From Watersipora subatra (taxonomy: Eukaryota > Bryozoa > Gymnolaemata > Cheilostomatida > Watersiporidae): 64,000 bases of DNA. The DNA is taken from contig NC_088717.1 of the NCBI RefSeq assembly GCF_963576615.1, forward strand, positions 55,011,526 through 55,075,525. Direction: 5' to 3'. The position numbers and the translations under genes were made by a program. A model generated the notes under the pieces. That model did not search any database. It saw only the letters and a list, made by a program, of their open reading frames with translations, and was not told the DNA's origin. Positions 25,620-38,115 of the stretch are shown piece after piece. The first letter of the stretch is position 1. Every line of letters begins with the position of its first letter.

Positions 25620-26425
25620 TAATATGGATAAGTATATTGTTTTTACAACTACAATAAGTATAAGTTATATCTATAAGTTCATTAGTATATAAGTGTATTA
25701 TAAGTATTATAATAAGTATATCAGCATATAGGTGTACTATAAGTATATCAGTATATAAGTGTGCTATAGGTATATCAGTATATCAGTGTATTGTAGGTAT
25801 ATCAGTATATAAATGTACTATAAGTATATCAGTATATAAGTGTGCTATAGGTATATCAGTATATCAGTGTACTGTAGGTATATCAGTATATAAATGTACT
25901 ATAAGTATATCAGTATATAAGTGTACTAAAGGTATATCAGTATATCAGTGTACTGTAGGTATATCAGTATATAAATGTACTATAAGTATATCAGTATATA
26001 AGTGTGCTATAGGTGTATCAGTATATCAGTGTACCGTAGGTATATCAGTATATAAGTATGCTATAGGTATATCAGTATATTAGTGTACTGTAGGTATATT
26101 AGTATATAAATGTACTATAAGTATATCAGTATATAAGTGTGCTATAGGTATATCAGTATATTAGTGTACTGTAGGTATATTAGTATATAAATGTACTATA
26201 AGTATATAGTATATAAGTGTGTTATAGGTATATCAGTATATAAATGTACTATAAGTATATCAGTATATAAGTGTGCTATAGGTATATCAGTATATCAGTG
26301 TACTGTAGGTATATTAGTATATAAATGTACTATAAGTATATAGTATATAAGTGTGTTATAGGTATATCAGTATATAAATGTACTATAAGTATATCAGTAT
26401 ATAAGTGTACTATAAGTATATCACT
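25620..26425. repeat. 27-bp minisatellite in 81-bp higher-order units
   Basis: Monomers resembling TATATCAGTATATAAGTGTA plus CTATAAG (about 27 bp) run for about 800 bp. Variant monomers recur as triplets: the diagnostic word ATAAATGTAC appears near 25811, 25892 and 25973, a spacing of 81 bp, so amplification has copied groups of three. Confidence 0.9.
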
Positions 26426-28079
26426 TGTTTCTCTACACTCTACAGCTATACCAAGTGCTTAGCGAAATGTTAAACACAAGTTAATCATTTAGTATTTTAG
26501 CAACAAAAAGGGTTATACTTTGTGGCACAGACCTTTCTCAACATAATGTTTTACACAAACTGAATTAGCTGTTGCTGGCAGTCAGTGATGCAGAAATACG
26601 ACAGGGTAGTAGCAGTAGTTAGCTAGCAATGTATGGCGTTTGTAACTTGATCTTTACTTAATTGCATGCAACAGCAAGAATTTAAGGCACCATGTAATTT
26701 AAGTTAACATGTTATTAAAATTTTACTATAATAAGAGCCGTGTTCGTCTGTCTGAAGCCTAGTTTGAGGCTGGGAACAAATGACATGGTACCAGAATCAA
26801 ATTTATATATGTAATTGTTATAACCCACATGTGTGTGTTGTAGCTTTTGGTAGCCCACTTTAAACAGCGCTAACAAAATTTGTCCATTCTAATGTTATAT
26901 TTTATTTTCAACCCCAGCATCAGGGCATGAAATATTCAGGACCAGAAAGAATTTCACCAGTGCAATGGTGCAAATTATCTTTAATGGTACAAGACTTAAT
27001 CCATCTGGTTTGAGTTCAATTTAAGATCTGGCATTTGCTAGAACTAAAATGTTTTGTTAGGCGGCCATGTCAAAAAATAGCGTCATCTTTAACTTAGCTG
27101 GACTTCAAGTCAATGTGATAGTCTGTGGGTTTCATTAAGCTGATTACAGAACAATCCCAGTTTAATCAGGAGAAAGCTTTTTGCAAAACTGTGAAATCTT
27201 TGGAGACTCTTATAGATCAGCGGTAGAGCAGGTCAACAACACAATACAAGAAAAGCTATTTTTTATAGTTTCGTATTTTACTATATACTCGGCTAACCAG
27301 AATAACTTGATACTATGATAGACACATTGTTGCCATGTGTTTTTGTTTTGATTGAGGATTTTGTCGAACTTGATTAAGGTATCCTAAAGTTATATAAAAC
27401 TAAATAAAATTATGGCTGCGTTATTTTTAAGTATGTATTGCTCGGGATGTTTGACTTACCAAAGTGAAAAATATTATGTACCTGCAGCAACAATACTGAG
27501 GAATACAAAGTTTAATATTACCTTAACTGTTGTTTAGTTTTTAGTTTTTATCAAGCCTGTTGATACATAGAAAAGTCCACGCAGAACCGCCTGTTTTGAT
27601 CGACATTAAAATTATAAAAAACATTTGATATTTAAAATCTTGTGTCAAGTAAGTAGAATTGCATATGCAGCAACAAAGGTGTGTAGTTGGCAGCATATGA
27701 GTACAAAGAGCAAAGAAAGTCTAAAATTGGTTTTAACAATCAAAATATACAGCGTTATTACTGGGTAAAATTCATAACATCTCCCTATCACATTTATGAA
27801 TACCAGAAAGGAACGGCTAGGGTGGATGACGCTCGACATCGACATGTGCAGCAGGTGATCCTCATGCCATTGAAGGCAAGTGCAGTATAATAATGGTGGT
27901 AGTATATATGATTTTATTAAGAGTGGGTTGGCTTATTGTGTTTTGGATAGTTACCAGAACGAATAAGAACACTTCTTTACTATACTTTGTTACACTTTAA
28001 AATAAAATAGAAATATAAAGAAATCCTAAAATAAATATATATATCTACATATAGCCAATATGCATAAAAAAAATTAATC
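26426..28079. other. Gene-free stretch with a SINE-like trace
   Basis: The word ACTATAATAAGAGCC, followed shortly by TCTGTCTG, at 26728-26760 matches the SINE tail at 8284. The rest shows no recognisable gene. Confidence 0.5.
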
Positions 28080-28800
28080 CGCTACCTCTTCCCCCTTTTC
28101 CCCTCCCGCTTAATTCAAGTGGATGGTCATGTCTCCTCAAGCTCTGGTCTCTTTCCAAGGACCTAGAGGTTTGAATACTCGCCCCAAGATCTTGGCCCTT
28201 CCCAATAATGCGTTTTCTGGAACTCACCTGTGATGATTTTTGTCTGTATTTGCGCAAGCCACATTTGACGTGCAAGTGTTATTACAACATCGGCTCCAAC
28301 GACTACCGGTATTACATTAGTTTTTATAAGCCAACACATTTCAATCTCCCTCCAAGTGGGAGATGTTTCTCCATTTTTTTTCCTTTTTTTGCTGGCAATG
28401 TTTAAGTCATTGGGTACTGCTATATCTATCATAGTAGCCCTTTTGCTCTCCTTGTCCACCACCGCAGTATCTAGCTGGTTTGCCAAGACACGCTTGTCAT
28501 CCCGGATGTAGAAGTCCCAGAGGAACTGAGCACAGTCATTCTCATTAGCCTTCTCTGGAGCGTACCACCAATGTTGTGGTTTTTTGAAGGCTTACTCATT
28601 GCATAGTCTTGTGTGTACTGCCTCTGCGACATGATTATGCTGCTCAGTGTATGTATTTATGGCTAGCTGCGTGCGTCTATTGACGGTGTGTTGCATGGTC
28701 TCTGGTGAATCCTAGAACAGTCAGCATCTAGTATCATTTCTATTGTGCTAGATATGTGCTTGGAGTTGCTTACTTGGCAGCATTTGCTCTTGTGCTGCCA
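28080..28800 (-). pseudogene. Decayed LINE ORF2 C-terminal region
   Basis: Read right to left, three frames together give a recognisable order of motifs. These are LIMAAQEQ at the start (28800), a Cys-poor middle with stops, HNHVAEAVHTRLCNE, WWYAPEKANENDC, FLWDFYIRDDKRV, VVDKESKRATMIDIAVPNDL, then VIPVVVGAD and a tail resembling ALLGRAKILGRVFKPLG. This series is familiar from the region after the reverse transcriptase in many invertebrate non-LTR retrotransposons. Several in-frame stops and at least one frameshift near 28200 show it is dead. The 5' part, including the RT itself, is absent; the fragment stops against the microsatellite at 28.8 kb. Clade not assigned. Confidence 0.75.
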
Positions 28801-28824
28801 TGATTAGCCACTTAGTACTAAAGA

Positions 28825-29207
28825 TACGTTTATATATACATACATATCTATATGCATATACATGTATATACATATACATACATATTTATATGCATAAACA
28901 TGCACATATACATACATATCTATATGCATATACATGCACATATTCATACATATCTATATGCATATACATGTATATACATATACATACATATCTATATGCA
29001 TATACATGTATATGCATATACATACATATCTATATGCATATACATGTATATACATATACATACATATCTATGTGCATATACATGTATATACATATACATA
29101 CATATCTATATGCATATACATGTACATATACATACATATCTATATGCATATACATGTATATGCATATACATACATATCTATATGCATATACATGTATGTA
29201 CATACAG
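28825..29207. repeat. Palindromic TATGCATATACATGTA-type array, about 40-bp units
   Basis: Units resembling TATCTATATGCATATACATG plus TATATACATATACATACA repeat about nine times. ATGCAT and ACATGT palindromes make both strands and several frames open; none is a gene. Confidence 0.95.
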
Positions 29208-29211
29208 TGTA

Positions 29212-29350
29212 TCATAAGACCTGTATTTGAACACCACCTTTGTTTGAACGCCCCTCTATTTGAGTGTCACTATCAGACAAGGGTAAAAATATAGAGTGCC
29301 ACTCTTTAATTGACCGCGAATCCTATTTGAATGTCACTTCTATTTGACCG
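29212..29350. repeat. Dispersed repeat end (related to 54180-54290)
   Basis: Phrases such as TATTTGAACACCACC, CTCTATTTGAGTGTC and AAAAATATAGAGTGCCA also occur, slightly diverged, at 54190-54290. Inverted TATTTGAA/TTCAAATA words suggest a decayed terminal-repeat element. Confidence 0.5.
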
Positions 29351-30478
29351 ATACTGTTTGACATTCTTAATCTTTACAAATGCAAAATAGCAAGTGATCA
29401 GTAAGAAAGTTTCTACGAAACCGTACTAATTTTGACTTGATTACATCAATAATAATTAATTTTTTTGTTGTTTCTGTTTGTTTCGAAGCCCGTTTTCGAT
29501 CTCTAAGTCTTTAGATTTTTCCATTAAAATCTTTGATTGCAGCACCATAAAAATAATTATCAACCGTATCAGGCTAATAGTAATTGCTTTTTTATGCGGT
29601 CTTGATATTTCGATGTATGCAAGAAATATTAAGGCTAACATCGTGAGGCTGTTTTGATTAAACACAGTTTCTTTTTATTTGCGTTAGTAGTTTCTATTTA
29701 CAATGGTATCCATAAAAGTTTTGCTATGCTAAAAAGTTGTTTGGACGCTAATATTAGCTAGCTCAGCTGTGCAGAAGATCAGCTAAGATTAGAAGACATT
29801 GTTGAAGGTATTAAACAGCAAGAAGAATATGAAATAGTTCCAAATGGAAACAACAATCAGAACGCAATTGGCCGAGCACATGATGCTGATATTTTTGTTT
29901 AAAAATGTTAATATTCCCACGACCACACGAGCGGGGCGGAAGTGTGGGAGTTTTATGATAAATGCATGCGCACACAACTTACGAAAATTATTAATCAAAA
30001 AATGAGACGAACCCTCGTCAAGAAATTTCATCAAAAAATTTAAGCATCGGAATGTAAAGTCGTTAAAGTATAATAACGATACAAAGCACACTTAAACCTA
30101 TTTAAATATGTTACCAAGTCTTTGTAAACCTTCGATAATATCTTAAAACTTACCCATCTGATCGGATTATACACAAATAGACAGATTAATTTCAACGAAA
30201 ATCGCCACAAAACACTTGAAAAGCTTGGTTTAATAAAAGTTAAGACCGGAAATTAAAACGCCGAGGGACAGATAACAGAACGATGAAGTATGACGATGTC
30301 TTGCGCATTTCACGAAAAGATAACGTGCACTTTTCACGAGTCTATAGCATTGTCGAATTGCCGAAGGTTTTGGCCATTAACATAGGAGTACAGAAATCGT
30401 TTCATTTTTGCTGATTTCAATCTTTTCATTTTCATTTGCCAACACATTTAAATACTTTCACATTCTAACTGATGTCCA
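29351..30478. other. Gene-free stretch
   Basis: No recognisable gene on either strand. Confidence 0.55.
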
Positions 30479-30740
30479 ACGCAGTATAAGTAAAGGCAAG
30501 CAAATGACGATGATATTTTTTATCGTTTCTTATGAGATTATTACAATAATTAACTATAAGTTTGGATGACTGCAGAACAATGACTACGTAGTACAGACTT
30601 TCTAAAAATCTAACGCAGTGTAAGTAAAGGCATGACGATGATATTTTTTCTAACGGTTCAAATGAGATTATTGCAATTATTAATTATAAGTTTGGATGAC
30701 TACAGGACAATGACTACGTAGTACAGATTTTCTAAAAATC
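30479..30740. repeat. 133-bp tandem duplication, 2 copies
   Basis: Copies start at 30479 and 30612 with AACGCAGTNTAAGTAAAGG and end with TACAGANTTTCTAAAAATCT. They differ by scattered substitutions and small indels, so the duplication is not new. Confidence 0.9.
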
Positions 30741-31379
30741 TATATAAATATCACAACTTCGTGATATTGTTAGCTATGCCGTTTGGAAATGTAAACAAAA
30801 TTGTGCATTGGTTTTTTATTATTACTATATAAATAATATTGGTTATTCTAATAATATCAATGCATTTTACTTCTAATATTGGCCAATATTGCATTTCTGT
30901 TTTTGCAGGAGGAGAGATATAAACATACAATCTTTTCCTTTCATTATTACTATTTGTTGTATATAATAACACCCAGTACATTACAGCTACCATTGCAGTT
31001 ATCCTATTTGACTGCTAATATTGCATTTCTCAACCATCAGTACCCTTTCTTTTTTCCAATATCACTTTGGTCGTGGGCTGTATGACAGGGGAATTTCTAG
31101 TTGTTTTAAAATGTCGATTTTTGATACTTCGTGTATTATAATTATGGTTTGTTTATGTCACTTGTTTTTGAATATATATTTGTAGCATTTGATAGATTAT
31201 TGTTATTATAAAACTTGTAAATTTGCAGGTTTATAACATACTAATCGATAGCATGATTGTGGTAATCTGAACTCAGCTTACAATAGATCGACGCCCGTAA
31301 CTCTTGTTCTATTGTGCATAAAAGCCAGTTTTGGCTGCAAACTGTAGCAAACATATTGATGAGTGCAATGAGCTTTTAT
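30741..31379. other. Gene-free stretch
   Basis: No recognisable gene. The word TATTGCATTTCT occurs near 30888 and 31019. Confidence 0.5.
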
Positions 31380-31565
31380 GCAACCCTGGTAAGTCTATAT
31401 ATATAAGTCTCAAATTTTGTGGTCTGTCGTCGTCTGTCATTATCATCTGTGCTGCTATAGCTATGAAAATCTTGGTATGAAAAGCTTGCATCTTGCTCGA
31501 TTTGAACTAACCATGATTGTAACCGCAAGTTTCTGACCAAGTATCTAACCACTAAGCTACGCTGT
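31380..31565 (-). repeat. tRNA-derived SINE, minus strand
   Basis: On the minus strand the element opens with GCGTAGCTTAGTGGTTAGAT (A box TAGCTTAGTGG) at 31562 downwards. A B-box-like GGTTAGTTCAAATC follows near 31505, then a body with CATAGCTATAGCAGC and complements of GTCTGTCGTCGTCTGTC. This is the best-preserved head of the SINE family in the window. Confidence 0.75.
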
Positions 31566-31780
31566 ATTCACAATTTTATCGCTCTTATCATATACTGTAT
31601 ACCTTTTTCTAGATGACACGCTACATAATGTATAAAGTGATACCTTGCGCCCACAGATTACAATGACTCTGCTCTAAAATATTTTTCACCTAAATTTAAG
31701 AAACACAATGCTTTTTAATTTTTGCCATATTAGCACGAATTTGTTTTCCCACCATACGATATCAACAAAAAATTTCACAA

Positions 31781-32139
31781 AGTTAAAATTTGGCGACTGT
31801 TGTACTGATTACAATGAAATAACAAAAACGTCAATATGCTATTCGCTGAAATACCTCTCACAATGCCGGGAAGAAGTATACGTTGCTCGCTATCTCAGTT
31901 CAGCCTTATCCTTTATGGTAAAAACGGATTCGCATATAGATAATAATGAAATATGTGTTAAAAGTTCAAAGTGTACTAAAATACAAACTAAAACTTCCTT
32001 TAAGTATGTGTTTAGTAAGCTAAATACATTTAAGTTAGATTCAACGTTTATGGTACATGTCTGTCTGGAAGTTAAGAACTTTCCACAATACATTCTGCAC
32101 ATCATACATTGTAATGTTACATTTTCTTGCAGACCATAA
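31781..32139 (+). CDS. Weak candidate exon with somatomedin-B-like motif
   Basis: A 143-codon open frame (ATG 31708) contains KFGDCCTDYNEI from about codon 27. DCCxDY is the hallmark core of somatomedin-B domains, which occur at the N-terminus of some invertebrate adhesion-type receptors. The rest has scattered cysteines (SICYSLKYLSQC, NNEICVKSSKC). The CxCDxxC half of the domain is not in this frame and would need an upstream exon; a possible acceptor (CACAAAG) sits just before 31781. No start or terminal splice site is compelling. It could also be chance. Confidence 0.2.
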
Positions 32140-32767
32140 TCACAAAATTCACTAAAGATATTGTAGGTAATTATAGTTACTAAGGTTAAGATATTGTTTT
32201 GTCACTATTTTTAATGATTATGATTTTGATAATTTTACCAGGAGGTGTTTGCATTAGACGATTACTATGGGTTTCTATACCATTCTATTCAATATTTTCA
32301 CGTTATGATGCCGACACTGAAATGAACGAAAATCATATCAGTGTGTACCAAATAATTTTTCATTGTAGTCGTAGCAAACCAGACAATATTTAGCCATTAC
32401 TTTCTGATGATTTCACATTTAAACACCTTTACAGTTTTATTTTTTTTCCAAATTTATTTCACCAAAACAGTTCTTTCATGATATGAGTGCCATGACGTTC
32501 AAATGAAAATTTTACGGTATGTACATATCTATGCATATATACATATACTAGCTGAATGTCCAGAGTTGCATGGGTATTAAAAACAGCTTATAAACAGTTG
32601 CAGGTAATGTACTTGCCATTAGCCTGGCGCATTGCCAATGACTAATTTGAACACGCTACTATCCGTATTGTAAAAAATACTAATAAGAGCCGTAAGAGCA
32701 AGCTTTAGTGATGTTGCGTAACGCTGAGTTTTATGCGTATTTTAACCAATATAACGACTCATACCGC

Positions 32768-32850
32768 CTACTGAAATCCTTGCATCTCGCGTAGTCAAGT
32801 TGGTGAGATTATCTCCTGGCAATGGAGAGGTTCTGAGGTCAAATCCAGCA
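32768..32850 (+). repeat. tRNA-like SINE head, plus strand
   Basis: CGCGTAGTCAAGTTGGTGAG carries an A box (TAGTCAAGTTGG). GGTTCTGAGGTCAAATCC, 40 bp further on, carries a B box with a one-base shortening. The acceptor-stem pairing expected of a working tRNA is absent, so I call it a SINE head and not a tRNA gene. Confidence 0.6.
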
Positions 32851-32929
32851 CAAAGCGGATATTTATTTCCTAAATTTTAATAGCTATAGTTGGACAAACT
32901 GAACAACGGCTTTGGGATTTGTATGTATA

Positions 32930-33085
32930 AATACTTATGCATACCTATATATCAATGTTTGTCTGTCGTTCATCTGTATAGTTATAGTGATAAAGTTTTA
33001 CCAACAAAAAACACCTTTGTTGTGGATTTGAACTCGCGGCAATCAAATAGTAAGTCTACAAACAATCGCTCGTAACCTCAAGACT
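32930..33085 (-). repeat. SINE, minus strand, decayed
   Basis: Has the family body (TGTTTGTCTGTCGTTCATCT, TATAGTTATAG). On the minus strand it has a B box GAGTTCAAATCC near 33035 and an A-box remnant TTTAGTCTTGAGGTTA. Same family and orientation as the copy at 31380-31565. Confidence 0.6.
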
Positions 33086-33260
33086 AAACGATTCCTATCA
33101 TTTCTATTGCACTTAACATATACCGTATGTTCTTTTTTCGATTGCACACGCCAAATGTGCCATTTTTATTATTAATTAATATTATCTTTTGCGTTTGTTA
33201 ACTTTTCAAATTTTTTAAAGCTAATTGTTTTGCTATTACCTATTTTTTAAGCGTGAGATT

Positions 33261-33299
33261 TTCAAATGCGCCATTTCAAATGCGCCATTTCAAATGCGC
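33261..33299. repeat. 15-bp repeat, 2.6 copies
   Basis: TTCAAATGCGCCATT repeated head to tail. Confidence 0.85.
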
Positions 33300-33420
33300 T
33301 GCTACACTCCTGTTTCTGGTTTCAATTAATCTTTAAAAACTAAATACTTTTCATGTGAACAATTGCATTATCTGGCGTAGGAATTGCCTCTACATTCTTT
33401 CTCCGTTTAGTCATACAAAG

Positions 33421-33838
33421 TATCAGACAAACAAAGTCTGATATCTCATTTTCACGTTTTTACTAGTATCCGTAGGTACCATAATCGTCCATCAAAACTT
33501 TGAATACATGTGTGTATAAAAAGGTTACTGTTGCAGCAGAGCTTGTATTCAAAGTTTTGATGGGTCGATAATAAAAAGGTTTTGCGCAAAAAACTTATTT
33601 TTATTTAACATATGCAACATTTACCATTCTAATTTTTAAACTTTATATCATGGGCAAACTGTGTTTGTGGCGTTGAAATAAATTAAGAAAAAAACAATAA
33701 GTCCATGAAATAGTGTGTATAAAAAGGTTACTGTTGCAGCAAAAGCTCGTTGTATTCAAAGTTTTGATGTATAATAGTGTACCTACCGATATTGGTAAAA
33801 TGTGAAAATGAGATATCGGACTTTCTTTGTCTGTGATA
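33421..33838. mobile_element. Foldback element with internal duplication
   Basis: The left arm (33421-33507), with TCTGATATCTCATTTTCACG, TCCGTAGGTACC and CATCAAAACTTTGAATAC, returns inverted at 33751-33838. A 35-bp direct repeat, GTGTGTATAAAAAGGTTACT plus GTTGCAGCA, follows the left arm at 33511 and precedes the right arm at 33715. A shortened inverted arm, GTATTCAAAGTTTTGATG, also follows the first direct repeat at 33545. The pattern suggests a foldback MITE that partly duplicated. No coding capacity. Confidence 0.8.
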
Positions 33839-33842
33839 CACA

Positions 33843-34758
33843 CACTTCAATATACTCATTGTTTATTTTTTGTTTTATTTATTTGAGATGCCCAAGAATA
33901 CTTTTCTCATGATACGAAGTTTGCAAAGTCTGTGCAAAGACTTTTTCATTACTCGAGAAACGCCAGGCATTCATCTGGCATATAATACATATACATATAT
34001 ATATGTATATTTCGTCAGCCGCGGGTAACTCTGTGGCTGTGGTTATGCTTTACCGATATGCAATACCGATAGCAATGCAAAAACTGGAGTGTTTTGGGTC
34101 CTACTTTTCATGGAGCAGATGTTATGACCTACCTTTGGTTTCTTGTGTCATTTTAGTTGATTTTATTGGTGTAGAATTATTTTTTTTACATTTTAAAAGT
34201 CACAGAAATCCTAAAACTGTGTCCGGGTGTCTTGAAGTTGTCTCTCTGTGTAGCCATTGCTCAAGTGATAAATTTGCCTAGCAAATGTTCATACGCGTTT
34301 ATTTGTTCCTAGAATTTACCACATAAAGTCACCCAAAGATTTAAAAAAGCTTTGAAGTAAAGCTAGCTATATTTTCCGCCACAATCTGCCTTAATAGCAT
34401 CTTAATTGCAATAATCTGAAATCTGCTCACATTTATGGTGAACGAAAGGTTTTCTGTCTATGATAAAATGATTGTAGCAAGGCCGCTATTGAATTACCCA
34501 TAGGCTAAGGAAAGCGAATACATCTGAAACGTTCTTGAGTGCACTGGCCATCTGATGCATATGGGAATGTTTGCACCGCTAGTAGGTGGCTTCATGTGGT
34601 AACAAAAGGGGAGTTTTTTCTGTTTAGCTGGTAAAGTACACTTGTTGATGATTCCTTTTCTGCTCAAGATACTGTTCTTAAGCCAACTCTGAGGAATATT
34701 TATGTATCCTATTTATGTACACTTTACCAACCAGTTGAAAAGAATAGTGTGTTAATAG
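33843..34758. other. Gene-free stretch
   Basis: A 92-codon open frame at 34003-34281 has no recognisable similarity and no supporting splice context. Otherwise nothing is seen. Confidence 0.5.
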
Positions 34759-35440
34759 ATGGTAAACCTGGGAGAAAACGTACAATTTCATTATGAAAGA
34801 ACAACATGCAGGACACAGCTGACGAAACAGTTTCCTGGTGCAACACTAACCAACAGCACCTCAATACCACCAAAACACAATGTTCTTGGCTCTACAGCTA
34901 AACAGGTCAATGCATCAACCAATGAAAATCAACGACGTTCATGCTCATCCAAGTCGATGCGCAAAGTTTCTTGGACTGAACATGGATAATCATTTGCACT
35001 TCAGTGAGCATCTTAACTCAGTCATAGATTAATCTACAGCTGCTGTTTATGGATTACTTAAGATAAAACGTCTTAAAGCAAATGCCAAGAGCCTTGTAAG
35101 GTTTTGTCAAGAATGAATTATTCCAAAACTGTCTTATGCAGCTCTAGTTTGGTATAGCTGTTTAACAACAATAAAAAAACCTACTAGAAATTCATCAAAA
35201 CCGCTGCCTCCGTATGCATTAACCCATGAATAAAATTCTATACTGAGCCGCTGTATTTGGCCAACATTATAGAGCTAAACACATATCTAGAGTTGATGTG
35301 TGTAAATTAAGTGCTCAAGGTCAAGCACATTCCACATCTTTTAAGCTGTCGCATCCCTACTCGTCAGTCCTCCAGGCGTTATTGTAAAATGTTGAGTGAC
35401 ACAATTGATATACATTTAATATTTATATAGATATTTCCAA
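34759..35440 (+). pseudogene. Decayed LINE reverse-transcriptase fragment
   Basis: From 34954 one frame reads AKFLGLNMDNHLHFSEHLNS, then a stop, TAAVYGLLKIKRLKANAKSL, another stop, and IIPKLSYAALVWYS. The order FLG...D..L.F..H (after the RT palm), the helix with repeated basic residues and the final PKLSYAALVW are familiar from the C-terminal part of reverse transcriptases in jockey/CR1-like LINEs. The preceding 200 bp may be its upstream part in shifted frames. Stops and frameshifts make it non-functional. It is plus strand, unlike the fragment at 28.1-28.8 kb, and from a different LINE type. Confidence 0.75.
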
Positions 35441-36254
35441 GATCCGTAATGTATTGATGTATATTCACAGCAAATGCCTTTGCACAAATTTATCGAATCG
35501 AAATAGTGGCGTTTGTGTTCTGAGTTTTCCATTTTTATGATTCGAAGTGGAAGCAACTCTAAACCAATTTGAAGCATGGAAATGCCGTGTGTATAACTGA
35601 TAATTTTTAAGGTTTAAATTTCACACATTTTGATATTTACTGCAGTCAAGATCGGTTTTAAAGGATGCTCAACTGATTTGCAGAGGCTGATAACTCCTAA
35701 ATCAAGCGCCTGCAAAGATCAGTATAAAAAGCTTAACAGTGCTTTTTCGCTTTCCCCCTGCTCTTACAAAATTGATGTGAGTTTTGTCGTGGCCCATCTC
35801 ATCTTGCCCTCTCAAATTAATATACAGTCAAACTCGGGCTTACCATAACCTCTACATACAAACTCTGTGATACATATCACAGAACTTGAGCATACACCGC
35901 ATTTGACTTACACAGTAATTTTCAACATAAAATTTCCAAACATTTTCAAAAAGTTGGATTTTTAAAATCAAAATAAAAAAGTCGGTAGAAATGGCTAAAA
36001 GTTATTGATGTTGAGGCAAAATGCATTCATATGGGGCAGACCCCCTCCAATGTAAATAATCTGTTCCGAGAATGTTTGCGTTATATGAATGTTTGCGTTA
36101 TATGAAGTGCAAGGTACATGTAAATAGCCTTCATTCCAAGTGCAAGGTACATGTAAATAGCCTGATTCATTCCAAGATCTTCCCAAACTCACTCCTTTGA
36201 CAGATCTAAATAAAAAAGACTAAGCTTTACTTCTTAATGATGGTAGAATAATTA
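35441..36254. other. Gene-free stretch with short duplications
   Basis: Tandem doublets GAATGTTTGCGTTATAT (near 36070) and AGTGCAAGGTACATGTAAAT (near 36105 and 36139) lie just before the decamer array. No gene. Confidence 0.55.
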
Positions 36255-38115
36255 GTATTATGTGGTATTATGTGGTATTATTGGTATTATGTGGTATTAT
36301 TGGTATTATGTGGTATTATGTGGTATTATGTGGTATTATGTGGTATTATTGGTATTATGTGGTATTATTGGTATTATGTGGTATTATGTGGTATTATGTA
36401 GTATTATTAGTATTATGTAGTATTATTAGTATTATGTGGTATTATTAGTATTATGTGGTATTATGTGGTATTATTGGTATTATGTGGTGTTATTTGGTAT
36501 TATGTGGTATTATGTGGTATTATTGAAATTATGTGGTATCATTGGTATTATGTGGTATTATGTGGTATTATGTGGTAGTATGTGGTAGTATGTGGTATTA
36601 TGTGGTATTATTGGTGTTATGTGGTATTATGTAGTATTATGTGGTATTACGTGGTATTATTGGTATCATGTGGTGTTATTGGTAATATGTGGTACTATTG
36701 GTATTATGTGGTATTATGTGGTATTATGTGGTATTATGTGGTATTATGTGGTAGTATGTGGTAGTATGTGGTATTATGTGGTATTATTGGTGTTATGTGG
36801 TATTATGTAGTATTATGTGGTATTACGTGGTATTATTGGTATCATGTGGTGTTATTGGTAATATGTGGTACTATTGGTATTATGTGGTATTATGTGGTAT
36901 TATGTGGTATTATGTGGTATTATGTGGTATTATGTGGTATTATTGGTATTATTGATATTATGTGGTATTATGTGGTATTATGTGGTATTATTGGTATTAT
37001 GTGGTATTATTGGTATTATGTGGTATTATGTGGTATTATTGGTATTATGTGGTATTATGTGGTATTATTGGTATTATGTGGTATTATGTGGTATTATTGG
37101 TATCATGTGGTGTTATTGGTAATATGTGGTACTATTGGTAGTATGTGGTATTATGTGGTATTATGTGGTATTATTGGTATTATTGGTATTATATGTGGTA
37201 TTATTGGTATTATGTGGTATTATTAGTATTATGTAGTATTATTAGTATTATGTGGTATAATTGGTATTATGTGGTATTATTGGTATTATGGGGTATTATG
37301 TGGTATTATTAGTATTATGTGGTATAATTGGTATTATGTGGTATTATTGATATTATGGGGTATTATGTGGTACTATTGGTATTATGTGGTATTATGTGGT
37401 ATTATTGGTATCATGTGGTGTTATTGGTAATATGTGGTACTATTGGTATTATGTGGTATTATGTGGTATTATGTGGTATTATTGGTATTATTGGTATTAT
37501 ATGTGGTATTATTGGTATTATGTGGTATTATTAGTATTATGTAGTATTATTAGTATTATGTGGTATAATTGGTATTATGTGGTATTATTGGTATTATGTG
37601 GTATTATTGGTATTATGGGGTATTATTGGTATTATGTGGTATTATTAGTATTATGTAGTATTATTAGTATTATGTAGTATTATTAGTATTATGTGGTATA
37701 ATTGGTATTATGTGGTATTATGTGGTATTATTGGTATTATGTGGTGTTATGTGGTATTATGTGGTATTATGTGGTATTATGTGGTATTATTAGTATTATG
37801 TGGTATAATTGGTATTATGTGGTATTATTGATATTATGGGGTATTATGTGGTACTATTGGTATTATGTGGTATTATGTGGTATTATTGGTATCATGTGGT
37901 GTTATTGGTAATATGTGGTACTATTGGTATTATGTGGTATTATGTGGTATTATGTGGTATTATTGGTATTATTGGTATTATATGTGGTATTATTGGTATT
38001 ATGTGGTATTATTAGTATTATGTAGTATTATTAGTATTATGTGGTATAATTGGTATTATGTGGTATTATTGGTATTATGTGGTATTATTGGTATTATGGG
38101 GTATTATGTGGTATA
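36255..38115. repeat. ATTATGTGGT decamer array with higher-order repeats (1.86 kb)
   Basis: GTATTATGTG / GTATTATTG words repeat for 1.86 kb. Blocks of variants recur as units: a 176-bp block with the sequence GTAGTATGTGGTAGTATG occurs at about 36573 and again at 36749. A block of over 200 bp beginning GGTATAATTGG and containing TATTGATATTATGGGG occurs at about 37322 and 37803 (period 481). The array has thus grown by copying long internal segments. Overlapping Met/Trp/Tyr/Val-rich frames are artefacts. Confidence 0.95.

Noticed and set aside
28800-29294. 164-codon Tyr/Ile/His-rich frame
   Set aside because: Read through the TATGCATATACATG microsatellite; the overlapping frames have the same composition.
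31380-33085. tRNA genes
   Set aside because: A and B boxes are present, but cloverleaf stems do not pair and a common non-tRNA body follows, so these are SINEs.
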